DNA from: Salvia splendens
Lineage: Eukaryota > Streptophyta > Magnoliopsida > Lamiales > Lamiaceae
DNA: 64,000 nt
Direction of reading: 5' to 3'
Assembly: GCF_004379255.2 (NCBI RefSeq)
Contig: NC_056049.1
Coordinates: forward strand, 7,812,001-7,876,000
Both the position numbers and the translations under genes were made by a program. Of the stretch, positions 32,216 through 44,013 are shown one piece after another. A model generated the notes under the pieces. The model was not told the DNA's origin and did no database searches. It saw nothing but the letters and a program-made list of their open reading frames with translations. Numbering within the stretch: position 1 is the first letter of the stretch; the number at the start of each line of letters is the position of its first letter.

Positions 32216-34460
32216 CCTGATAGTTTGTGAACTTCACCTTTTAAATACTAACATACATGTTAACGAAACCCCACAGTTCTAACGTAAGATGGAAACGAAC
32301 ACAACTTTTCAACGATAAGGACATCTCCAATTCTCGTAGCTCACTTATTTCTATTCGTTACATGCGTATCCGCCGATCAACTATCCTTATCTAATTCGTA
32401 CGGCATGACAGAATCGTTGGTTGCATCATCTTTACTCATATCTGTCTATCATGACTTATTTCTCATAGATAATTTGAAAAGGATCAAGGCATCGCCTTTG
32501 TTGAGAGTCTTGCATTGGAAATTTAATCAGACGGACTTAAGTTGGATGATACAGATTTCAGCATGAAGAAGTACTGAAAAAAAAATATTTCCTTGTCTTG
32601 GAAAAAGTTCTCAAATTACTCAAGGTGACAACAATAACACCTCCGGTGTGACTCTGTGAATTAAAATCACCAACTCACAATGATTGGTTTACAAGGATAG
32701 CAGGACTAAGCTCAAGTAAACTTGAAGATTTCTCAAGTTCGACTCTGTGAATTAATCACATTCCTTCAAAAGATCACACTGGTTAAGAGGTTTCAAGCAA
32801 ACCTATAGAGCTTGGGGATTTCCCGAAAGAATGAAGTGTGCCACGAAATAGGACGAAACGAATTAAATTGGAGTTCTCATAGTAGGCATCAAATAGTATG
32901 GTCCAGTTGACAGTTCAGATCCAAGAGGATTTTGCTAACAATAGATTGATGGCTCAAATGTGTTAAAGCTTGGAAGAGTCAGTCGCAGTAGTACATGAAA
33001 GTTTAGGCAATTGCCACGAAGTCGCGCTGACCATTCTTTAAAGATGTCAAAGCTCGTGAAAATAGAATCATATTGAAGAATTCGCATGTTGTCAAGAAAA
33101 TTCTCAAGAAGATAAACCTCTGGGGTAACAGCCAAAGTAACTCGTTAAGAATGAAGTGGATATGCTAGTCTTAACGAATATTGAAGACATGGTAAAAATT
33201 CCCCAGAAGGAACAAACGTGTAGTGGAATTGAACATGAGAAAATCACAGTCTTGCAAGAAAGAACTTGTCGTATACATGTTTGTAAAATAACAAGAGCTG
33301 ACAGGAGTTCCAAGAATAATACGTCATTCATTAAAGACAAGGTCTCGGAAAACGGGCTTAGTCTGAAGATTTCGAAGACAAACATCTTTAGAATAACCAT
33401 GCGATTGGGCTTACGAAGTCAAAATATCGATCATACGAATGAGGAGTAAGAAAAGTTGTTATCAATCGACAAATCTGAAAAATATTAGAGCAAAGCTCAT
33501 GCTCAAAGAAACTGGAAGTGACTAGAGAATTGATGTACCCAAGATAAGAAGTGGCACATTGATTTGCATTGCCAATTGCTCAAGGTGTTTGAAATTGAAT
33601 TTTTAACCATGATCTGGAAATGGGTCACAACTTTCAGAGGAAAAAGGAAAGTATTGACACTCTGCTTTGCAAAACGCAGACATGAAGGCATTTCCGTTAA
33701 GGATGTTCAAAGAAAAAGATTTTCTAGAAATCCAAGTAAGTACTGCTGATTAAATTTGTCTATTTCATCCATGTGGTGGGGGTATCTTGAGTCCGTCGAA
33801 GGTATTCGAAAGAAAACGATTCGATGCACGAAAATTCATGTAGGGAAGGTCATCAACTTAGAGCCACTTATTGCGTGATCTAACGTCATCAGACTAAGTT
33901 CTCATCTCAAAACTATCGTTTCTACAAGGCTTTTGTTAAACGCGGTGAAAACATCAATCTTTTTCGAGTCTAAACGAGTGGCTTGGCTACAGTGAGGATT
34001 TATTTTGTGCTATTCCCTTATAACATTGTTCCTCGTCCTTTCGTCTCAACTGTTGCCCCTCTCGTGCTCTTATGCACTAGATATTGGTTCTTCTTGTGCA
34101 AAAAGTCGTGTCGCCTTAGATCCCGCTTCCGTGCTTAACTCTTATCTAGCATCGTCTCAAAATTTGTTGCTCGGGAAAGCAATAGTAGGATTTATGGTTC
34201 ATCCTTCGTATTCCCAGTTTGAACTACATTCTTTAGGGAGAGTACTTATTCCCTCTCAGTTCTTTCTATTATCTTGACTAGGTAAAACATTCTCGTCACA
34301 CTTTGTTTTAGTTATCTCAAAATTTCCCACTTCTTCATCTTTCAACTTGTTTGGTTGAACGTCTTGGAGTATTGATCGAGTCGATTACTTGGAATGATCT
34401 AGTGAACAAGTCTAGATCTTTACTGAAGAAAGGTGTGGATCTCAGAGCAGGGAAGAAACT
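32216..34460. other. 5' untranslated leader of the large element
   Basis: About 2.2 kb with no convincing coding sequence. Short frames (32935-33449, 34005-34277) have no recognisable domain. Long leaders are known in Tekay-type elements, but part of this could also be foreign sequence. Confidence 0.5.
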
Positions 34461-34475
34461 GAGGCTCTGATACCA
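34461..34475 (-). other. Primer-binding site of the large element
   Basis: Minus strand TGGTATCAGAGCCTC, three bases inside the 5' LTR: the tRNA-iMet-type site. Confidence 0.85.
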
Positions 34476-35046
34476 CTCTGTCACGACCGCACTTTGTTAA
34501 TGATAGCAAAGACGGGAAATCCGTGACTAATAAGTGGAATTAACGAAAAGAGGAAAGAACTCAAGGGACTTGCCGAAAGGCCAATCAATTGATACCACAA
34601 TTTAGAAGCCAAGTATTTGATTACAAGATCTCAAGATAGAATCATTCACCATAGCAACTAAATCAGAGTTCGAAGGTGAGACTATAAAATTCTCACTTAA
34701 CAAAAATATATATATATGCAGCGGAAAAGAGGTCCCTATTAAACGACTTCGTGTATGAAGACACGAATCGTCGAGAAATCCACATGCTTATTTAGTAGCA
34801 TCGACCCCGATCAATTCTTCTCCATCTTGACGTTCAACCTGCACATTTATAAATACATGCAGGGCAGAGTACAGGAGTACTCAGTGGACACGTGCCGAAA
34901 ACAAAACATACAAATATAAGTTGTCATCCATCAAAAGTATCACACGAGGGTTTTCTTAAAAGGCCCGAGCATACTAAGTTCTTTTGGGAGCTAAAAGTTC
35001 ATCTGCAGACTAAGTTCTTTCATCATTCATCGTTCATCGTTCACCG

Positions 35047-35333
35047 TTCATCACCGAATTCGTTGACCACCGAATTTATTCATCACCGAATTCATTCATC
35101 ACCGAATTTATTCATCACCGAATTCGTTCACCACCGAATTTATTCTTCACCGAATTCGTTCATCACCGAATTCGTTCACCACCGAATTTATTCATCACCG
35201 AATTCGTTCACCACAGAATTTATTCATCACCGAATTCGTTCACCACCGAATTCGTTCCCCACCGAATTTATTCATCACTGAATTCGTTCACCACCGAATT
35301 TATTCGTCACCGAATTCGTTCATCACCGAATTG
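35047..35333. repeat. 16-bp minisatellite, about 18 copies
   Basis: Same unit as 25835-26345 but shorter. Preceded by degenerate units (CATCGTTCATCGTTCACC). Confidence 0.9.
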
Positions 35334-37316
35334 GTTCACGGTTTGGCGTCGCCAGAACCCAAGGCATATCCCCCCAACACACAGGTCTTAAAAACAAACG
35401 TTTTATGGCATGACAACGACTTTAAAAAAAATAATCACATCTCCATTTTTTAGAAAAGATGATATTTCATAACTTCAAAATATTTGCTTTATATCCACAC
35501 TATAGTGCTGGATATTAAAAGAAAGCCCACCTGGTATGTTTATCTCCAATTAAAATTCCTCGTTTGGCCTCATTTGCCCTTGTATAAATTCTCCTTTAGC
35601 AATAAATACCGTAACACGCTAATTAGTACTCGAACTATTTTTCCTGATAAAAGAATGCATGCATCCTATAGGATAGCACCTACGTCTTAGTCTTAGTTTT
35701 TTTTTATAGGATTTTTCTTAAGGCCGCCCATGGCGTCGCGGGACGACGCCGGTCGGCCCTTCGCGTCTCCCACTTCCTCACTTTCCATCTTTGGGAATTT
35801 TATAATTTATTCGGGAATTAATTTATCAAGCTCCAACTCGATTCTTAAATTAATTCCAACTTCCCATAATTAAATCTCGATCCAACAAATAAATTAAGTC
35901 AACTAGCCTCTTTTACCTTATTTTAGTTATTAATGCCCAAATCTTGAAAATAGATATAGTGGCCAATCATAAAAATACTCCATTAATTTATAGGGGATTT
36001 AGCACAAATCCTATTTAATTTACTCGGCCCAATAACTAACAATGGGACATCAGCCCAAATACTCCCCTCTCCTTACCCATCGACACTCTCTCTCCCAAAT
36101 ACTTTTCTTCTCAAGATCCCCCAATTCACTCACGCCCTAAATCAGCAGCGCCTGCCTCCTCCTCTCGCCTCATTCTCCTCCGGCGGAACGCCGCCATCTC
36201 GACGGAATTCTCGGAGATCCGCCGTCGTGCCAGCATCTCGCGCCGACCTCTACTTCGCGCCGCGAGCAGCGGCTCCTACCGCCGTCGCCCCGCGCCGTTC
36301 GCCATTGTCTCCTTCGCGAGGCAGCCACAAGATACACCGGAGCTCGCATCCGCTCCCTCCGTCGAACCCCCTCTGGCGAGTGCTCCCCCTCTTGGTGAAG
36401 TCAGCGGTGGAGAGGAGGCGTCGCCTCTCTCTCTCTCTCTCTCTCTCTCAGCCGCGGTCCGTAGCTTCCCCCGCGGAGCTTCCGGGGTTCCGCCGTCGTC
36501 GGACTGCCCCTGTCCCAAGCTAAGTCTCCCCCTTCTTCCCTTTCTTCTTTTTCTTATTAAATTCTTAATTCACGTGGCAGTAGCAAAGGTGAATTTGTTG
36601 TCTGACTAATTGGGAGTTATATGAAATTGTGGGATTGATTGTGGAGGCTTAGGGGCGAACTTTGATATCTTGTTATGGTTTATTGTTGTTCTATGATTGA
36701 TATGAGGATCCTATTGGCGAAATCTAAGTTCTCGTGCTATCTATGTGTTCTACATGATGCAATATGGTGCTGAGGTAATTACCTCTCTCGTGATCCCTCT
36801 CGGTATGGGGATGATCCTTGCCTCAAAACTTCCCCTTGCTCCTCCTCCACTCCTTGCTGCACTCCTTGGATTTGAGTGAATTTGTGGTGCCGAAATGTGG
36901 GGAGGAGAAGGGAGATGAGGGCTGTTTATATACATCTCAAGCCTTGGCATTTTGCCTGAAATCCTTGGAAAGTGATACGCTATTTCGGGTTACAATCTTA
37001 GCTTGCTTTTGAGCTTTGTGATATTGTTGTTCACTCCATATTGGTGAAATTCTTGGGGAAAGAGGTTCCCTCCCTTGGCTGCTCCTTTAGCCTCGATAAA
37101 GGGGACTTTGTTCTTCAAATTTTGGCTTGTGGTTGAGCCTTCTTACCTTGTGGCAGCTTGGTCTTGATTCCAAAATGATGCAAGTTGAAATGGGACAATT
37201 TGTGGCTGCTCTCACAGCTAGACTGCAGCCTCTTGGCTGCTCTACCTTGCCTATCACTTCTCTTTCCTCAATTTAGCTTGTGTCTTCTTTTCCCTTCTTA
37301 TGTGCCAAAAATTTAA

Positions 37317-38168
37317 GGCCATCCACAACGCTGTCTCTATACCGTCTCTTAAACCGTCTCTTAACTACTATTTAAGCACTATTTGAGGGCCCCACTGTCC
37401 TTTTTGCCTCCATCTCTTAACTAAGAGACGGAACCTGCAACGCTCCGTCTCTTAACCGTCTCTATACCGTCTCTTAATTACTATTCATTCAATTTAATTT
37501 ATAATTTTTTTTTAAAACCCAATTCAATTTAAACAAACACACTTTATTAAAATTAAAACAAAATAAAAAAACACACAAAATAAAAAAACACACAAAATAA
37601 AAAAAACACACAAAATAAAAAAACACACAAAATAAAAAAAAATTAATCGGAAGGGCTAATCATCCTCCGGAGGCGGTCGAGGTTGAGGGGGAGTCGGAAG
37701 GCCAAGTTGTGCTGCCATATGCACAATTCCGTTCCACCAGGCCGCGTATTGGGAGTGCGAGAAGCGGGAAGTGTCCGCCATTGTCGCGGTCATGTACGCC
37801 ACCATAGAGTAAAAAATTTAATAAAAAACAAAAAAAAATATAAAAAAAAACAAAAAACGGTAATAATACCGTTACAAAAATTTTTTTTTTTATTTAAATT
37901 CGAATTTTTTTTTAAAAAAAATATTTATTGCGTCAGCACGTGACGACGCCCACTCGCGGGCCGGCGAGTGGGCGTCACGCACGACGCCGGGCTGCGCCAC
38001 GTCGCCTAGGCGCGTGGCGAGACAGCTCGTCTCGTGGCTCGGCGAGTCGAGACGCGCGACGAGACGCGCGACGAGACGGGACGAGATGGAGGCTGCAACG
38101 CGTCTCGCCGGGGTCTCGTCTCGCTGAGACGAGACGCGAGACGCCGGCGAGTCCCGTTGTGGATGGTC
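37317..38168 (-). mobile_element. Harbinger-derived element inside the right LTR
   Basis: An 852-bp element with inverted ends GGCCATCCACAACG and, inverted, GACCATCCACAACG, flanked by TAA (37314-37316 and 38169-38171). The left LTR lacks it, so it post-dates the retroelement. It contains A-rich tandem repeats of AAATAAAAAAACACACAA (37557-37640), a short ORF1 remnant and a GC-rich right part with repeated GAGACGCG motifs. Confidence 0.8.
37656..37805 (-). pseudogene. Short ORF1-like remnant
   Basis: A 49-residue frame (MVAYMTATMADTSRFSHSQY at the start, PPPEDD at the end). Its Trp/Met/Pro composition resembles pieces of Harbinger ORF1-type proteins from this family of elements. It is too short for a firm assignment. 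Confidence 0.35.
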
Positions 38169-38657
38169 TAATACCCTTTTTGGTGTTACATTGTAGGTGG
38201 AAACCGAGAAGATATGGAGGAAGAGAAGAGGGGAATCTTACTACATCACCTACTTTGTTTCATTGCTAAGTTTAGCAAATGGGTTAAGCATTAGGCTTGG
38301 GATAGCTCTTGACCAAGTCCTAATTTAGCCACTAATTTGGTGTTAGCTCCTCTCAAAGTTTAGAGTAGGGTGAGTTGTTATTTTGTTCTCATAGTGTGGG
38401 AATCGAGGCATGTACTACTTGTATTTCCATCATTCCTGTATTTTTTTTAATTCTTTAAAGTATTCATCTAATAAAGCATATCCTTTACTTTTATTCTCGA
38501 ATAATTTCCTTGCCCTTTGTTTCTCTCAACAAAAATACTTAATTTACTCCCACGTCGGAAATTACAACAAAAATTCTACGCCTTCTAAACGAGAATTAAT
38601 TAAGCTAATAAATTTGATTTATCTCTAAAGAAAGGAACGAAATTCCGGGGCGTCACA

Positions 38658-38868
38658 CGATCGGCATAGGCTCCAGTGTCCTCCCGTATCGCCCTTCGGA
38701 GGCACCTTGGTCGTCTATTGGGTATGGCCAGTAGCCACCCGGAACGGCCGAATCTTGGGTGAGAGGAGGGGCCGAATATTCCGTTTCCGGACTGGGAAAC
38801 GGTTGTGCACCAAACCATTCGGGGTTCCAACCGTGAGAGGGCGGGTTGTCATCACCTTGGCCGGACAT
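38658..38868 (-). pseudogene. Harbinger ORF1, 5' portion (split gene)
   Basis: The N-terminal about 70 residues of the ORF1 gene whose remainder is at 12282-13083. It starts MSGQGDDNPPSHGWNPEWFG, parallel to the start of the copy at 4194 (MSGSSDHPSDSRGWNHKWFG), and runs to the CGATC at 38658-38662 where the retroelement entered. Upstream (38869-39130) is an A/G-rich 5' region, including a 22-bp GAATGAAGATGAGAATGGATA-type repeat, like the upstream region of the other copy. Confidence 0.75.
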
Positions 38869-39271
38869 TGTTAGGGTATGAGAGAATGAAGATGAAAATG
38901 GATATGGGAAAATGAAGATGAGAATGGATATTGGAGAATGAAGATGAGAATTGTGTAGTTTGATGTGAATTTTTAGGTGTGAAAGTGGGGGTATTTATAG
39001 ATGAAAGTGTGTATTTTTGGGGGGAAAAAATAAAATAAAAAATAAAAAAGTGTAAAAAACGGTTATAGTTTTTTTGGGAAGTGAATTTTTTTTTATCGGT
39101 TTTTTAATTAAAAACTGATTTTAAATTTAAAAAAAAACATTTAAAGGCAACGGCTATGCCGTTGCCCAATCACCGCGCGACACGTCAGCTGCTCGCTGGC
39201 ACGGCGAGACACATCCGTTCCAGCGGCGCGGACGGCGGTGGCGACGGCTGCCACCTTTGCGGATGCTCTCA

Positions 39272-39797
39272 GCATCATCATCATCACCACTATTATTATT
39301 ATAGTTATTATTCAATTGTAGGAGAAAATTTTAAAAATAATAGTAGTCTAAATTAATGTAAACAAATTAAGATAAGTATTACTTAAAAAGTTAAAATTAT
39401 ATTAAAATCATAGTAAAATAATAAAATAAAGGATTAGCAGTGATGAGTCTTATATGGGTTGGGCTTCGGATGGGATTTGGGCAGGGCTTGAGTTTGAAAA
39501 TTGGGAGCATGTCTCAACTAATTGACAAAATTCTTATGAATCATGCTATAGGTTACAAGACTTGATTTCATCTAATTCAAGTACCTATTCTCCTCTAATG
39601 TCTCATCCTGTCTGTCGGGGAAGGCACCAACTACAAATAGTGCGACAATAGAGGATATGAAGGGAATCACCCAAAAATTATAATCCGAATGAGAATGGTT
39701 TGTGTGTTTTGTACTAAGCCGTGGGTGGCGAATCCACTAGGCAACATATATAGGAGTAGTACCAAATTAATAATAGTAGTCCAATGAGATCCTTAAA
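39272..39797. other. Non-coding flank of the nested complex
   Basis: A short ATC/ATT microsatellite (39270-39312) followed by AT-rich DNA. No gene seen. Confidence 0.5.
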
Positions 39798-39872
39798 CTG
39801 GATTTTCAAAAGGCATACGATACAATTCGCTGGGACTTTCTCAAGGAGACGCTAACTAGCATGGGATTTGGA
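39798..39872 (+). pseudogene. LINE reverse transcriptase fragment
   Basis: Plus-strand translation gives LDFQKAYDTIRWDFLKETL followed by TSMGFG, matching the L1-type plant RT block (LDFEKAYDxVxWxFL...MGF). Only 25 codons survive. The adjacent LINE sequence is in the opposite orientation. Confidence 0.7.
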
Positions 39873-39874
39873 AT

Positions 39875-40580
39875 GACAGTAAGAAAAGTTCCATTGATGA
39901 CAATAGTAATACCACGAGCTGCTGGAGAATCTGCATTTAAAGAAAAGATGATTGATGGTTTCACTTTCATCCTTGAACAGCGCACACATGTTATCGCCAA
40001 TCCCTTGTGCTCCATGCCTGAATAATCTTTCCTTTGGTTGATTCTTTCATGGAGCAAAAACCACACATTGCGCTCGTGGCAGAGCAATTTTCCTCCAAGC
40101 CGATCTCCCATCTTCCAAAGCAAGGTCTCTTGACTCCATTAGGCGATTTACCTGCAAAATAAATTTAGAGACCGTGAAGGAAGGTGCATTGTTAAAAGCC
40201 CACACCCTCATATCCCTTGAGCTTTCTCTCATCCTCCAACAATTCATGATACTCAAAAGATCTCCAACTAAGTCCTATTCCTAGGAAAAAAAACTTTCTT
40301 CTCCATTGAAACTTCCATGTCCATTCTCCTCCTTCCCATTCTCCAATGTTTGCGATAGCCTCCTCATTTTGGGTAGATAAGCCTACAATCTAGGGAACAT
40401 GACCATAAGAATATCTTCCCCAACCCAAAAATCCGCCCAGAATCTCGCTTGTTCATCGTTTCCCACCTTTACTTGAATTCCTTTTCTCGCTACTTCTTGT
40501 GCTTCTTTGCTAAAATTCTGTTTCCCACCTTTCTCGTTATTTCTTGTGGAATAAATTGATAGAATGTGAGACCTACTTAC
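39875..40580 (-). pseudogene. LINE ORF2 C-terminal fragment (zf-RVT region)
   Basis: Minus-strand frames show, in order, QARFWADFWVGED and FPRL (around 40385-40440), then WRKIALPRAQ, NVWFLLHERINQR (around 40020-40080). A shifted frame follows with CALFKDESETINHLFFKC, the zinc-binding RVT-associated motif of plant LINE ORF2 C-termini. Several frameshifts and stops. The start of the fragment is uncertain. Confidence 0.65.
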
Positions 40581-40584
40581 CATT

Positions 40585-41418
40585 TATGATAAATTGAAAT
40601 GTGCTTTTTATTGTGGGATGAACCAAAATAACAAAATGTGACTCTTGTAGAAAGGGAGTAGCATCTTTTAATAATTGAAACTTTGCTCAACTAAGACAAA
40701 AGATAGTTTATTAGTGAAGAACAAACTTTGTAGAAGCTGAAATATATTATTATCTATAATACTACTACTATATTTAGAGTTTCAATCATTCAAATAGTAA
40801 CACTATAAAAGGGATATCATCAGCCCATGCCCAGTCGGGACACGTTTCTATCCAATAACATAATATTATTTCTCATATAAAATCCAATTGTTAGTACCCA
40901 ACGTACGAAGGTATATGATTACGCAAATCTATCCTTACAATATATTAATAGGGGTGCGTTATAACCAATATTCCGACTATAACATAATACCTATCATTTT
41001 ATAAATAAAATATAGTACTCCTTATTTTGTTAAAATATCATTTAACTGATTATAAATATCATTTTATACATATTAAAAGAATATCATTCTTGAGTATAAA
41101 CATCAGTTTTAGCAAAAATGATATATTTCGTCCATAAAATAATAAGTTATTAGGTTATCACTATAAATATAGATTATCATGTAATCACATATAGTTTGCT
41201 AACCATCGTGTCCCTATATCAAAGTATTGCATAATCAATCTAATTCACTTAATGTTATTAACATAGTTTGTTAACAATCTCGGAAATCTCGTTCTTCATC
41301 ATCAACAAAATTAAACTACTACATATCACTGTGCATTTGGGCAGCGAACTTACTTACCTTTAAAAGTAATCGACTGGTTGTTTTGGATCCATCACAAAAT
41401 CAACTCAAACAAAATACT
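40585..41418. other. Non-coding stretch with a truncated MITE
   Basis: 40555-40665 resembles the right half of the Stowaway family at 8522 (GTGAGACCTACTTACCATTTATG...). The remainder is AT-rich and featureless. Confidence 0.5.
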
Positions 41419-41420
41419 TA

Positions 41421-41668
41421 CTCTCGCCGTCTGCCATTAAGAATCTCATTTGAGTTCGGCACGAGTTTTAAGAAATATAAAGAAAAGTGAGTGAGAAAAA
41501 TAGTGAAATGTGGAACCCACTTTTATATACTTTTATAATAAAATATGAGTGGAATGAGTAAGTGGAAAATGAGGTGTACTTACCATTTATAGTAAAAGTC
41601 AATTGAGACTCCTAATAGCATACGAACTACAATAGTAAACATGAACTCATAATGGTGGACGGAGGAAG
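41421..41668. mobile_element. Stowaway-like MITE, diverged
   Basis: Flanked by TA (41419-41420 and 41669-41670), ends CTCTCGCCGTCTGCC and GGTGGACGGAGGAAG. The body contains GCACGAGTTTTAAGAAATATA as in other family members. Confidence 0.7.
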
Positions 41669-42036
41669 TATCTTTCAAGGAGACACAAATTGAGACGCTA
41701 TTACCAGCGTTTATTTTTTTAAAAAAAATAACCACAATTAAGGACTAAAAAAAAGAGTTCTTAAATTGATGACAAATTATCATAATCTTTTGCTTTTAAA
41801 GGATGTCTCTATTTTTATCTCCTAATTTTAGTTGAGACACTAACAATAAGGATACTTTGTGAAGTCTTGATGGTATTGTTAAACACAAAAAAATAACATT
41901 TTAAATAGCATTAAAAAGCGTTTTTAGCTATTTTTTATTGTAGGGACTATATAAAAGATTAATCTATAAATCAACTATATAAAAGGTAAATCTATTTCTT
42001 TATAAGTATAAGGTTGTAAAAAAGAAAACATTCGAA

Positions 42037-42135
42037 CAATACTATCTCATTCTCAACATATACTAAGAAAACCTTGAACATTACTATCTTATTCTCAACA
42101 TACTAAGAAAACCTTGAACATTACTATCTCATTCC
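42037..42135. repeat. About 45-bp tandem repeat, two to three copies
   Basis: Repeated ACTATCTCATTCTCAACATA and CTAAGAAAACCTTGAACATT segments. Confidence 0.8.
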
Positions 42136-42151
42136 CAGAAAGTTAAATAGT

Positions 42152-42379
42152 GTTCCATCCGTCCCATAAAAATAGATACTCCAGATGATACGAACTTGAA
42201 TGCATAATTGGTAAAATAAAAGGGAGATAGAAAGAAAATTTGATTGAATATTATTAGAATATTAGTGGAAAAATGAGGTCCACCTCATTATAGGAAAAAA
42301 GTCATTAACATAGAAGTTGATGGGTTGAACCAAAATAAAAATAGTACTATCTATTTTTCATTGGACACGACGAATGGAG
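42152..42379. mobile_element. Stowaway-like MITE
   Basis: Left end GTTCCATCCGTCCCATAAAA, right end ACACGACGAATGGAG followed by TA. The left boundary is imprecise by a few bases. Confidence 0.6.
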
Positions 42380-42654
42380 TAGAATTATTGATACTCTAAA
42401 GCATAGTTTTTAGTATCGGACTACAATTATCGTCTCATTTTTAAGTAGTTATGGCTATTTTACTATCAAGTCGATAATTAGTTTTGAATTTTATCTTTTT
42501 AATTAGGAAGTTTATAATCAAATCGTAGGTGGTTGGGGATTAAAGTAGTTGTCTAGTAAAACCTTATAACACTGGAATTTCATGTTAGTATCTTTATGTT
42601 TATTATAATGAGTTGAATTAAGCATGCAAGACATGCAAATACGTAAAATGAGTG

Positions 42655-43501
42655 TGTTGAATAATTGGTGGACCTTCATTTGGGCTTGTCTATTTCCTTG
42701 GCCCATGTGATGATTGAATTGGGCTTGGCCCAATACTTACTCCTCATACTCCAGATGCCGCCATGTGTACTCTCACCCGGATCAAGGCTCTAAGCCGTTG
42801 GATGGCGATGTGTGCTTGTTATGTGAGAGGTTAGACCCTTCAGTTTCATTCATTCACTTACACACACTCTCTCTCACTTCTCTCTCTCTCGCTCTCTCCT
42901 TCTGCTTTCTTCTCCGACGGCATTCGGTTGGTTCTTTTGGTGATCTTGCACGGTTGAAAGTGCAAAGGATCTAGCTACAGTAACTGAGGAGGCAACCACT
43001 TCGGTTGCTGATGTGTTGGGCGAATTAGGGTTTCATGTGTGAGGTTTTTCTGGTGAGATCGTTCTCAGAGGTGATAGATCTGGTGTTGTGGAGCCTGTTA
43101 GTGCTGGAATCTGGAGTGTGAGGTTAATCACCCAAGAATTCAGTTGTGCTCCCTTGGATCTGTGTTCTTGAGAATAGGCTGGTGATATCGGCGAGTGTCT
43201 GAGCCGAAGCATTGTGTTTCAGTGTGTTTGCTTTGTGTTCTGTTGTGTTTACTTGTGTAACCTTGTTAGATCCGTGAGGATCGGTTTCTTGTGTTACTGA
43301 CTCGGTTGTTGAGTGTACAGGTGGAAGACACTGGAGCTTGAACTGGATTCTTATCTTGTGTAATAGTTAGACTCCTATTCTGTATTTCGATATTCAATTC
43401 CTTGTAATATCAGTCGCTTGGTTGGAATTTGACTGAGCTCCCTTATAAAGAACAAAGAGGTCTTGGTAATTAATGAATCCGATCTAAGTCTGATCCCTAC
43501 A
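42655..43501 (+). repeat. 5' LTR of the copia element
   Basis: 847 bp with TG...CA ends. A CT-rich tract (42867-42902) and open frames within it are LTR sequence, not genes. Confidence 0.9.
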
Positions 43502-43502
43502 G

Positions 43503-43516
43503 TGGTATCAGAGCCA
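43503..43516 (+). other. Primer-binding site of the copia element
   Basis: TGGTATCAGAGCCA, one base after the 5' LTR; tRNA-iMet type. Confidence 0.9.
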
Positions 43517-44013
43517 CGGGGGGACTAGATCGGCACGCCAAGTCGCATAAGGAGGTGGGCAAGTGGAATCCTCCTTCGAGAGGGGATTCACTCTGGTAAA
43601 TTGGCTGAAACCTGCTGGTATTTCTTTTCTGTTGTAGTGCCATTTATAGGCTTGGGATATTTGTTGTTGGTAGTTGGTTCTTGGCAAGAACTTAGGACTT
43701 TTCTGCTTTCTTGTGTTCTGTTGTTGCTTCTGCTGTTGTTTGGTGATGCTATGTGGTGCTTTGTGTTTCTGACCTCACTTCACTTGGCCACCAAGCATTG
43801 ATACTGCCAAAGTGACCCCTGCGCCCTCCAAGAGTGAGTGATTGCGAACTGGGATAGCCTTTGCCAGTGTGCTCGTGACAGTCAGGGAATTGAGGCTGGT
43901 TGTCTGTGAGAAAGTGTGTTCTAAGTGTTTGCTGAATGTCTCTGTGCTTTAAGGTGTGTAAGGCTCTCTGTGTTTGTCTTGCTTCCTGTGCTCTTGTGAA
44001 AATCTTTGCAAAA
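43517..44013. other. Untranslated leader of the copia element
   Basis: About 500 bp between primer site and gag, T/G-rich, no separate gene. A 66-codon frame at 43601-43801 has no counterpart I recognise. Confidence 0.6.

Larger units (their letters stand above)
13084..38657 (-). mobile_element. Large chromovirus-derived LTR element, internally deleted, with nested insertions
   Basis: Flanked by the exact 5-bp duplication CGATC (13079-13083 and 38658-38662). On the minus strand the termini are TGTGACGCCCCGG... and ...GGTCGTGACA. The 5' LTR is on the right (34479-38657) and the 3' LTR on the left (13084-30683, interrupted twice). The internal region, 30684-34478, holds in minus order: primer site, long leader, gag, a protease remnant and a chromodomain-like tail just before the polypurine tract. 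RT, RNase H and integrase are absent. The double zinc-knuckle gag and the tail point to a Tekay/Del-type Ty3 chromovirus (inference). It must depend on other elements for movement. Confidence 0.8.
34479..38657 (-). repeat. 5' LTR of the large element (about 4.2 kb)
   Basis: Bounded by TGTCACGACCGC and GGGGCGTCACA on the plus strand. It contains the shorter copy of the 16-bp minisatellite (35047-35333), the block missing from the left LTR (34781-35046), a CpG-rich segment (36099-36520) and the Harbinger-derived insertion 37317-38168. Without that insertion it is about 3.3 kb. Confidence 0.85.
11911..39268 (-). mobile_element. PIF/Harbinger-like ORF1 element split by a 25.6-kb nested insertion
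   Basis: The two ends are GAGCATCC (11911) and GGATGCTC (39261-39268), flanked by the 3-bp repeat TCA (11908-11910 and 39269-39271). Without the inserted 13084-38657 block and one CGATC the element is about 1.78 kb, nearly the size of its relative at 3745-5587, and has the same layout: ORF1 only, plus a 30-bp A/T-rich repeat near the 3' end. The TSD TCA departs from the usual TWA. It is the oldest layer of the complex. Confidence 0.8.

Noticed and set aside
42714..42974. 86-codon frame repeated at 48486-48746
   Set aside because: Both are the same position of the copia LTR.
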